Under the pieces are notes generated by a model. The model was not told the DNA's origin. It saw only the letters and a program-made list of their open reading frames with translations, and searched no databases. Both the position numbers and the translations under genes were made by a program. From assembly GCA_905215595.1 (NCBI GenBank), contig CAJMQZ010000108.1, forward strand, positions 1-6,820: 6,820 bases of DNA, in the 5' to 3' direction. The number at the start of each line of letters is the position of its first letter. Position 1 is the stretch's first letter. The DNA comes from an uncultured bacterium. GTDB taxonomy: Bacteria; Bacillota; Clostridia; Oscillospirales; Ruminococcaceae. Of the stretch, positions 1 to 5,041 are shown piece by piece.

Positions 1-1399
1 ACTCAACCCGAATCTTTTTCGAGTCGACCTCACCCTTGGAAAGCAAGACAACCGCCTCCACATGTTTCGTCCTCGGGAAAAGATCCACCGGCTGCACCTT
101 TTCTGCATGATATCCATTCTGCTCCAGCCATGCGGCGTCTCGGGCGGCGGTGGCAGGGTTGCAGCTGACATACACCACCCGGCGGGGTGCCATGCGTACC
201 ACGGCAGACAGTGTGGCTTCGTCGCAGCCCTTGCGGGGCGGGTCCAGCATTACGATGTCCGGGTGCAGGCCCTCGGCGGCCAGCTGGGTGGCAGCCTGGC
301 CGGCATCGGCGCAGAAGAAGCGGCTCTTGGCAGCTACGGCCTCGCCCATGCGGGCAGCGTTGGCCTTGGCGCTCTCGATGGCCTCCGGCACGATCTCTAC
401 GCCGATCAGCTCCCGGCATTGACCTGCCATGGAAAGGCCAATGGTGCCCATGCCGCAGTAGAGATCCAGCAGTGTGTCGTCCGGGGTCAGCTGCGCGTAC
501 TGCGCGGCAACCCCGTACAGCCGCTCGGCGGCTAGCGTGTTGACCTGATAGAAGGACAGCGGCCCCAGACGCACCGGTACGCCGCAGAGAGTGTCCTCAA
601 TGTAGCCCGGACCGTACAGGATATGGTTCTCGCTGCCCAAAATGACGTTGGTGTTTTTGGCATTGACGTTGAGCAAAATAGTGCTGATAGCCGGAAACTG
701 CTCCCGCAGCACGGTGCAAAGCTGCTCTGCGTGGGGCAGTTTTGCCCGGGTGCATACAAGGCACACCATGATCTGCCCGCTGTGCGCACCGCGCCGCAGG
801 AAGATGTGCCGCACCAGACCTTTGCCGCTCTGCTCATCGTAGGGGCGGATGCCCTGCTGTGCAAAAAAGGCGCACAGCGCATTGCCGATCTCGTTCAGCA
901 CGCTGGGCTGCAGCTTGCAGTCCGGGCAGGGGACGATGCGGTGGGTGCGTCCGGCGAAAAAGCCGATGCAAGGCGCACCGCTCTTGTCCACGCCCACAGG
1001 GAACTGCACCTTGTTGCGGTAGCGGTCCACCTCCGGGGAGGGCAGGATATCCAGCACCGGAACCTCCAGCCCGCCGATACGGCGGAAGGCATCCAACACG
1101 CTTTCCTGTTTGGCGCGCAGCTCTGCGGCGTAGTCCAGATGCCGCAGGCTGCACCCGCCGCAGGGGCCTGCTACCGGGCAGTCCACCGGAATGCGGTCCG
1201 GCGAGGGGGTGAGCAGCTCGTCCAGAATGCCAAAGGCATACCGGCCGCAGTCCTTTACAATGCGCACCCGGGCTTCGTCCCCCGGAGCAGTGCCGGGTAC
1301 GAACACGGCCTCGCCATCGGCACTGTGTGCAACGCCGCTGCCGTCGCTGGAAAGGCGCTCAATGCGCAGGGTCAGGATCTGGTTTTTCTGTAAAGGCAT
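1..1399 (-). CDS. rlmD: 23S rRNA (uracil-5-)-methyltransferase, RlmD/RlmCD type (3' end cut by window)
   Basis: SAM-dependent enzyme of the TrmA/RumA family that makes 5-methyluridine in 23S rRNA (U1939 in E. coli; the Bacillus enzyme also does U747). The 466 codons visible run without a stop from an ATG with AAGGAG 4 bases upstream to the window edge. In order: TRAM-like N-terminus (about 5-60); Fe-S cluster cysteines C74, C80 and C83 (CPVAGPCGGC) with the fourth probably C158 or C161; SAM motif LDLYCGMGTIG (311-321); DPPRKGCD (386-393); nucleophile C413 in SCNP; catalytic Glu448 in KHVEAVVL. The Cys-to-Glu spacing of 35 equals that of E. coli RumA. The family core normally ends near residue 456, but this frame goes on, so a C-terminal extension is likely. 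No promoter is seen in the 27-bp gap to the upstream araC-type gene, so co-transcription is inferred. The family call is firm; which uridine is modified is inferred. Confidence 0.95.
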   Translation of the reverse strand, partial: MPLQKNQILTLRIERLSSDGSGVAHSADGEAVFVPGTAPGDEARVRIVKDCGRYAFGILDELLTPSPDRIPVDCPVAGPCGGCSLRHLDYAAELRAKQESVLDAFRRIGGLEVPVLDILPSPEVDRYRNKVQFPVGVDKSGAPCIGFFAGRTHRIVPCPDCKLQPSVLNEIGNALCAFFAQQGIRPYDEQSGKGLVRHIFLRRGAHSGQIMVCLVCTRAKLPHAEQLCTVLREQFPAISTILLNVNAKNTNVILGSENHILYGPGYIEDTLCGVPVRLGPLSFYQVNTLAAERLYGVAAQYAQLTPDDTLLDLYCGMGTIGLSMAGQCRELIGVEIVPEAIESAKANAARMGEAVAAKSRFFCADAGQAATQLAAEGLHPDIVMLDPPRKGCDEATLSAVVRMAPRRVVYVSCNPATAARDAAWLEQNGYHAEKVQPVDLFPRTKHVEAVVLLSKGEVDSKKIRVE

Positions 1400-1426
1400 G
1401 GTTTCTCCTTGTGTGATGGGCTCAGG

Positions 1427-2287
1427 TTACAGTTGGGCAGGGCCTGCCGGGTCGGCGTCCTGCTGGGCGGCAAAATACTTGCTGGGCGGCACGCCCTTGG
1501 CGCGCTTGAACACCCGCGAGAAGTAGAACTGGTCAAAGAAGCCTACCGACACCGCCACCTCCGCAATGGAAAGGTTGCCTGCGCGCAGCAGCTTGCAGGC
1601 TTCGTTGATGCGGTACTCGGTCAGGTAGTCGATGGGGCTTTTGCCCACGTTCAACATGAACACCCGGTACAGGTGGCTGCGGGAAACCCCCACACTCTTG
1701 GCTACATCATCAATGGAGATGTCGTGGGAGTAGTTGAACTGGATGTACTTGATGGCGTTCAGCACATACTGGCTGGAAGAGGAGGCCGTGTGAGGCTTGC
1801 CTGCACTGGTCTCCCGCATCAATGCGGCGATGAACAGGTACAGATACCCCACCATGGCGGCCTCGTCCTGCGGCTGCAATCCGCGGGAGGAATAGATGTT
1901 GTTCAGGGCTGCCCGCATCCCGTCCGGGTCGCTGGTGTGGTGCACGGGGGCATCGTCCGTAAAGGGCAGTTGCGCAGCAAGCTTGTGGGCACAGGCACCG
2001 TTAAAGCCCACCCAGCTGTACTCCCACGGCTGCTGCTCGTCGGCGGTGTAGCGGATCAGCTGGCTGGGGCGGGCGAAGAACAGATCGCCCTCGCTTACCT
2101 CCCAAGTGCGGCCGCCTACCTCAAAGATGCCCTTGCCGGATACCACCAGATGGATCAGGTAGTGGTCGCGGATACCGGGACCCCATGTCTGCCCCGGAGC
2201 GCAGCGCTCCAGGCCGCAATTGAAGATGGACAATTCAATGTTGTTGGTATAGTTCTGCTTAAAGGATTGCTTATAAACGTCTGGCAT
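1427..2287 (-). CDS. AraC-family transcriptional regulator, MsmR/RafR-like sugar type
   Basis: A 286-residue cytoplasmic DNA-binding regulator. Residues about 25-100 form a cupin-like sugar-sensing domain, with YLIHLVVSGKGIFEVGG (43-59) followed by EGDLFFARP and PWEYSWVGFNG (87-97), which are typical of Firmicute regulators of raffinose, melibiose and other galactoside genes. The C-terminus has the two AraC helix-turn-helix units: about 190-211 (ISIDDVAKSVGVSRSHLYRVF) and 240-261 (SIAEVAVSVGF then FYFSRVFKR), followed by GVPPSKYF. The ATG is set by GGAGGT 9 bases upstream. It is transcribed divergently from galK, which makes galK a natural target, with self-regulation possible. rlmD follows 27 bp downstream on the same strand. 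The C-terminal tail after residue 272 is Ala/Asp/Pro-rich and unremarkable. The family is certain; the inducer (galactose, galactoside or maltodextrin) is inference from the neighbours. Confidence 0.93.
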   Translation of the reverse strand: MPDVYKQSFKQNYTNNIELSIFNCGLERCAPGQTWGPGIRDHYLIHLVVSGKGIFEVGGRTWEVSEGDLFFARPSQLIRYTADEQQPWEYSWVGFNGACAHKLAAQLPFTDDAPVHHTSDPDGMRAALNNIYSSRGLQPQDEAAMVGYLYLFIAALMRETSAGKPHTASSSSQYVLNAIKYIQFNYSHDISIDDVAKSVGVSRSHLYRVFMLNVGKSPIDYLTEYRINEACKLLRAGNLSIAEVAVSVGFFDQFYFSRVFKRAKGVPPSKYFAAQQDADPAGPAQL

Positions 2288-2323
2288 GGCAGCTTTACCT
2301 CCGTCCTGTCACATTCTGCACCC

Positions 2324-2353
2324 AGTATACCATAGAACGCCCTGCAAATTCAA
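2324..2353 (-). promoter_or_regulatory. Predicted promoter of the araC-type gene
   Basis: On the minus strand TTGAAT (2353-2348), an 18-base spacer, then TATACT (2329-2324). The -10 is preceded by TGG, giving an extended -10 (TGnTATACT). Transcription would start near 2317, about 30 bases ahead of the ATG, and would probably run on into rlmD. Confidence 0.65.
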
Positions 2354-2413
2354 CAAAAGTACATCTTATTCTTTGCAACTGACGCCGAAATTTGGATTTT
2401 TAGGTCAAATAAA
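2354..2413. promoter_or_regulatory. Inter-promoter region, candidate operator for the AraC-type regulator
   Basis: These 60 bp separate the -35 boxes of the two divergent promoters and are AT-rich compared with the flanking genes. A TGCAAA/TTTGCA inverted pair (2343-2348 and 2372-2377) and an imperfect palindrome around AAATTT (2386-2395) are visible. Neither is strong enough to name as the binding site. Position alone makes this the likely place for regulator binding. Confidence 0.35.
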
Positions 2414-2442
2414 TTGAAAAAAAGCCCGAAATGCTTTACAAT
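2414..2442 (+). promoter_or_regulatory. Predicted sigma-A promoter of galK
   Basis: TTGAAA (2414-2419), a 17-base spacer and TACAAT (2437-2442), which is close to the sigma-A consensus with ideal spacing. The start of transcription would be near 2449, giving a leader of about 40 bases before the galK ATG. A start at the upstream in-frame ATG (2431) is thereby excluded, since it lies inside the promoter. Confidence 0.75.
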
Positions 2443-2470
2443 AGGCAAAAAGAGCAGAATCGTTCATTCT

Positions 2471-2482
2471 GGAGGGGAGGAG
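2471..2482 (+). promoter_or_regulatory. galK ribosome binding site
   Basis: GGAGGGGAGGAG is a doubled Shine-Dalgarno core ending 5 bases before the ATG at 2488. It decides the galK start in favour of 2488. Confidence 0.85.
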
Positions 2483-2487
2483 CTGTC

Positions 2488-3780
2488 ATGGCCACCAGTG
2501 CACAACTCAGAAAACAGATCCTGCAGGGCAGCTGGGACGCCGCACTTGCTGCACTTTACGGGACAGACCCGGCGGTGCTGCACCGGCAGCGCGGGCGCTA
2601 TGCGGCCGCGCTGGAGCAGTTCGAGCTGTATTTCGGCCCAGGGCGGCAGGTGCAGGTGTACTCTGCACCCGGGCGCGCAGAGCTGGGCGGCAACCACACG
2701 GATCATCAGGGGGGCTACGGCCTTGCGGCGGCGGTCACGCTGGATCTGGTGGCGGTGGCGGCCCGCAACACAGATGGCTATGTGCGGGTCAAGTCCCGGG
2801 GGTTCAACAAGCTGGATGTCATTGATCTTGCCACCGCAGAGCCGCAGGCAGGGGAGAGCACTCACTCGGCCAGTTTGATCCGCGGCATTGCCGAGGGCTT
2901 CCGCGCGGTGGGCAAGCAGATCGGAGGCTTTGATGCCTATACTGCCAGCGATGTGCTGCGCGGCTCCGGGCTGTCCAGCTCGGCGGCGTTTGAGATGGGC
3001 ATGGCCTTCATCTGGAACGAGGTATACAGCACCGGGCTAACCCCGGCGGAGCTGGCAGGCATCTGCCAGTATGCGGAAAACACCTATTTCGGCAAGCCCA
3101 GCGGTCTTTTGGATCAGCTGACCAGTGCGGTGGGCGGCATTATCTTTGCGGATTTTGCAGAACCGCGCACCCCAAAGATCGAAAAGCTCCATGCAGACGG
3201 TCTGCTGCCGGAAGGAATGTTCCTCTGCGTCACCGATACCCGGGGCAGCCACAGCGAACTGACCGGCGAGTTTGCAGCCATCCGGCAGGAGATGGAGCAG
3301 GTGGCCGCCTGCTTTGGTAAGCCGTTGCTGGGTCAGGTGGAACAGACGGCATTCTGGGCGGCACTGCCTGCCCTGCGCAGCCGCTGCGGAGACCGTGCGG
3401 TGCTGCGGGCGATCCATTATTTTGAGGAGAATGCCCGCACGCTGGCACAGCGGGATGCGCTTTATGCAAAGCAGTTCCCCGTGTTTGCAGGTCTGGTGAA
3501 GCAGAGCGGACAGGCTTCCTTTGCACTGTGCCAGAACGTGTACTGCACAGCGGATGTGCGGCATCAGGGGCTGTCGGTGGCGCTGGCTTTGAGCCAGAGC
3601 ATTCTGGAAGGCACCGAGGGCGCGTGGAGGATGCAGGGCGGCGGCTTTGCAGGCACCATCCAAGCCTATGTGCCCGGGCGGCTGCTCGGGCGGTATCATG
3701 AAGTCATTGAGCGGGTGTTCGGGCAGGGCAGCTGCCATGTGCTGCGCCTACGGGAGCAGGGTGCAGTCCGTGTGATCTGA
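2488..3780 (+). CDS. galK: Galactokinase-family protein (GHMP kinase)
   Basis: Cytoplasmic kinase expected to make galactose 1-phosphate from galactose and ATP, the first step of the Leloir pathway. The protein is 430 residues from the ATG at 2488, chosen because of the strong ribosome binding site and because the longer frame starts inside the promoter; E. coli GalK is 382. Visible motifs: galactokinase signature PGRAELGGNHTDHQGG (61-76), which stands where classical enzymes have GRxNLIGEHTDYN; ATP-binding loop GSGLSSSAA (159-167); GLLDQ (206-210) with the probable catalytic base D209, paired with R63; and the third GHMP motif GGGFAGT (384-390). Two sugar-contact positions differ from classical enzymes: the signature Glu is N69, and the Tyr of the SxYNxRR region appears to be F262. 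It resembles a divergent clostridial galactokinase group. No galT, galE or galM is in the window. It is divergent from the AraC-type gene and convergent with the small operon. The fold is certain; galactose as substrate is likely but not shown. Confidence 0.9.
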   Translation: MATSAQLRKQILQGSWDAALAALYGTDPAVLHRQRGRYAAALEQFELYFGPGRQVQVYSAPGRAELGGNHTDHQGGYGLAAAVTLDLVAVAARNTDGYVRVKSRGFNKLDVIDLATAEPQAGESTHSASLIRGIAEGFRAVGKQIGGFDAYTASDVLRGSGLSSSAAFEMGMAFIWNEVYSTGLTPAELAGICQYAENTYFGKPSGLLDQLTSAVGGIIFADFAEPRTPKIEKLHADGLLPEGMFLCVTDTRGSHSELTGEFAAIRQEMEQVAACFGKPLLGQVEQTAFWAALPALRSRCGDRAVLRAIHYFEENARTLAQRDALYAKQFPVFAGLVKQSGQASFALCQNVYCTADVRHQGLSVALALSQSILEGTEGAWRMQGGGFAGTIQAYVPGRLLGRYHEVIERVFGQGSCHVLRLREQGAVRVI

Positions 3781-3840
3781 ACAAAACAAAAAGCCGTGCA
3801 TGGCCGGAATACTCCGGGATGCACGGCATATTTTTATGGC
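3781..3840. terminator. Bidirectional intrinsic terminator between galK and the small operon
   Basis: GCCGTGCAT (3793-3801) pairs perfectly with ATGCACGGC (3819-3827), with an inner CCGG/CCGG pairing (3804-3807 with 3813-3816). On the plus strand it is followed by TATTTTT (3829-3835) and can end galK. On the minus strand it is followed by the complement of the A-rich run at 3782-3792, a T-rich tract, and can end the two-gene operon whose last stop codon is at 3841. Confidence 0.88.
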
Positions 3841-4203
3841 TTACTGTTGCAGCGAAAAAGGCTGAGGAAGAGAGTTCTCGACCGGCTGGGTGTTTCTCTG
3901 CTGTGCACTATCCAGATACTGGACGGCAGTGACGGTAGCCTCGCGGGTGATGCCAAGCAGGCGGCCGATCTGCTGAGAGAGCTTGATCCCGGTCTGCACA
4001 CCTGTCTTGATCATGCGGAAAAGCAGCATGGGCACAAAGGTGAAGGAAAACGAGATCAGCCCACCGTTCCAGAAGAAATCATTCAAGTGCAGATTGTCAA
4101 AAAAGCTGCCGACAGCATCGCCGAATTCGCTGCCGCCAAAGGCAGCGCGCTGCTCCTCGGGGGAGAGGGCTGCGTAGGAAGAGGGCAGCTGAAGCTTTTT
4201 CAT
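3841..4203 (-). CDS. Small double-glycine-leader protein A (putative secreted, bacteriocin-like)
   Basis: Unrecognised 120-residue protein. Residues 1-24 look like a double-glycine leader: positively charged start (MKK), LQLP (4-7), LSPEEQ (13-18), then FGG (22-24), the cut site of C39-peptidase ABC exporters. The predicted 96-residue mature part has an aromatic stretch (DNLHLNDFFWNGG, 36-48), one hydrophobic segment suited to membrane insertion (about 49-64), and an amphipathic region with TGVQTGIKLSQQIGRLLG (67-84). The tail is Gln/Pro-rich. The ATG at 4203 is preferred with AAGGAG 11 bases upstream; a longer frame from a GTG at 4215 would start within that site. It lies 34 bp after protein B, shares its leader pattern, and is last in the operon before the terminator. 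It could instead be an immunity or accessory membrane protein, but the leader argues for export. The gene is very likely real; bacteriocin function is inference. Confidence 0.8.
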   Translation of the reverse strand: MKKLQLPSSYAALSPEEQRAAFGGSEFGDAVGSFFDNLHLNDFFWNGGLISFSFTFVPMLLFRMIKTGVQTGIKLSQQIGRLLGITREATVTAVQYLDSAQQRNTQPVENSLPQPFSLQQ

Positions 4204-4214
4204 AAATAAGAACA

Positions 4215-4220
4215 CTCCTT
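4215..4220 (-). promoter_or_regulatory. Ribosome binding site of protein A
   Basis: Minus-strand AAGGAG, 11 bases before the ATG at 4203. It overlaps the upstream in-frame GTG, ruling that out as the start. Its surroundings (GAAAGGAGTGTT) resemble the same site of protein B (GAAAGGAGTTTT). Confidence 0.75.
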
Positions 4221-4237
4221 TCCGGGTCGATCGAAGA

Positions 4238-4705
4238 TCAGCACAGAGCTACCAGTGTGGGCAGGCAATTTTGCTGATCGGCCTCCTGTGCGGCCTGTTT
4301 GTCAGCCTTATACTGGTCAACGGCATCCTTGAGCTCGGTCACAAAACCCTTGAGGGAAAGATAAATGCTACGTGCCTGAATATAGGCGTAGTAACCGCCC
4401 AGACCGGCCAGACCGACCGTGGCGACCTTGCTCCAAGTGTTCAGCTTGCCCCAGTAGTGCCCAATTGCATCACCAACACCCAAACCATCGTTCAGGGCAT
4501 TCTGCATACCGGAAACTGCAGCCTGGAACGCATAGCGGCCCATCATGCCCAGCAGGTTTACCGTGGCATTGATGCCAAAGGCCATCACCTGCTCCGGAGT
4601 GATGTTGATAGAAAGGGCACCGCCCTCGGTATAGGTCATCTCCTCGGCAGAGAGCACAGAGCAGCAGGCGGGCAGCTGCAGCGGGCGCTGATATGTATGA
4701 TCCAT
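4238..4705 (-). CDS. Small double-glycine-leader protein B (putative secreted, bacteriocin-like)
   Basis: Unrecognised 155-residue protein, first gene of the operon. Residues 1-29 look like a double-glycine leader: LQLP (9-12), LSAEEMTYTEGG (18-29). From LQLP to GG it aligns with protein A over 21 positions without a gap, with 10 identities. The predicted 126-residue mature part has a long apolar helix (about 40-66, with a GMMG at 53-56), a glycine-rich turn (LNDGLGVGDAIGHYWG, 71-86), a likely membrane helix with glycine-zipper spacing (VATVGLAGLGGYYAYI, 94-109), and a charged helix (123-145). It ends in two cysteines (C147, C155) that could form a disulfide. The ATG at 4705 has AAGGAG 9 bases upstream; a GTG start at 4726 would lie upstream of that site. 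Gly-rich helices after a GG leader recall class II bacteriocins, but the mature part is longer than usual for them. Function is not established. Confidence 0.83.
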   Translation of the reverse strand: MDHTYQRPLQLPACCSVLSAEEMTYTEGGALSINITPEQVMAFGINATVNLLGMMGRYAFQAAVSGMQNALNDGLGVGDAIGHYWGKLNTWSKVATVGLAGLGGYYAYIQARSIYLSLKGFVTELKDAVDQYKADKQAAQEADQQNCLPTLVALC

Positions 4706-4714
4706 GATGGAAAA

Positions 4715-4720
4715 CTCCTT
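4715..4720 (-). promoter_or_regulatory. Ribosome binding site of protein B
   Basis: Minus-strand AAGGAG, 9 bases before the ATG at 4705. It fixes the start and excludes the upstream in-frame GTG at 4726. Confidence 0.8.
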
Positions 4721-4729
4721 TCGCACACA

Positions 4730-4750
4730 GAACTCCCCAAGGGGCAGTTC
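4730..4750 (-). promoter_or_regulatory. Hairpin in the 5' leader of the B-A operon
   Basis: GAACT and AGTTC at the ends enclose CCC/GGG, with one unpaired base and a four-base loop. It lies between the predicted transcription start (about 4757) and the ribosome binding site. No T-run follows it, so it is not a terminator; an mRNA-stabilising or regulatory hairpin is possible. Confidence 0.5.
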
Positions 4751-4763
4751 ATCTAGTAACTAA

Positions 4764-4792
4764 ATTGTAGCATATCTGCACAAAAATGACAA
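4764..4792 (-). promoter_or_regulatory. Predicted sigma-A promoter of the B-A operon
   Basis: On the minus strand TTGTCA (4792-4787), a 17-base spacer and TACAAT (4769-4764). Expected start near 4757, leaving about 50 bases of leader before the protein B ATG. The operon therefore does not depend on readthrough from malQ, which has its own terminator. Confidence 0.78.
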
Positions 4793-4844
4793 GAGAGCGC
4801 GGGTTTGAAAATCATGATACATTTGTGAATATATTGTGACGATG

Positions 4845-4875
4845 CGCTATAAAACTGACTTGAATACGCTATAAA
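4845..4875 (-). repeat. Pair of 9-bp direct repeats upstream of the B-A promoter
   Basis: On the minus strand TTTATAGCG occurs at 4875-4867 and again at 4853-4845, 22 bp start to start (13-bp gap), with AT matching two bases after each copy. Two-turn spacing of 9-bp direct repeats is typical of sites bound by LytTR-type response regulators (ComE, PlnC, AgrA). Here they lie about 52 bp upstream of the -35 box. The rest of the 336-bp gap between protein B and malQ holds only the promoter, AT-rich sequence and the malQ terminator; no gene is supported in it. Confidence 0.5.
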
Positions 4876-4939
4876 CATGCAAAGCTCCTGCTTTTTTACG
4901 GCGAAAAAATGTTGTAGCAAAAACGCGCTGAAAAAGGCC

Positions 4940-5003
4940 AAAAATAAAGGCATCTGCCCGTGCCCGCTGTGCGGGACGCAGCAGCGGATAAAGCAGATGC
5001 CTT
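4940..5003 (-). terminator. Intrinsic terminator of malQ
   Basis: On the minus strand an 11-bp perfect stem, AAGGCATCTGC (5003-4993) with GCAGATGCCTT (4957-4947), is followed by TTTATTTTT (4948-4940). The large loop holds a second small hairpin (CCCGC/GCGGG, 4963-4975). It sits about 38 bases after the malQ stop codon. Confidence 0.85.
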
Positions 5004-5041
5004 ATGTATTTTACAGGTTGCTAGGTGAAAGGAAAGTGGGG

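Noticed and set aside
623..1393. 256-codon plus-strand open frame
   Set aside because: Antisense to rlmD, whose Fe-S, SAM and catalytic motifs are all in place; no ribosome binding site.
1409..2335. 308-codon plus-strand open frame
   Set aside because: Antisense shadow of the AraC-type regulator, which has two clear helix-turn-helix units; no start signal.
2431..2487. N-terminal 19-codon extension of galK
   Set aside because: The upstream ATG lies inside the predicted promoter (ahead of the -10 box), and a strong ribosome binding site precedes the ATG at 2488.
4271..4756. 161-codon plus-strand frame across protein B
   Set aside because: Protein B on the minus strand has a promoter, ribosome binding site, leader and partner gene; the plus frame has no start signal.
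4845..4875. TATAAA boxes as plus-strand promoters
   Set aside because: Neither has a -35 box at good spacing (the best is TTGTGA at 19 bases) and no plus-strand gene follows.
4753..4953. 66-codon minus-strand frame with a hydrophobic N-terminus
   Set aside because: It starts within the malQ terminator stem, has no ribosome binding site, and covers the repeats and promoter of the B-A operon.
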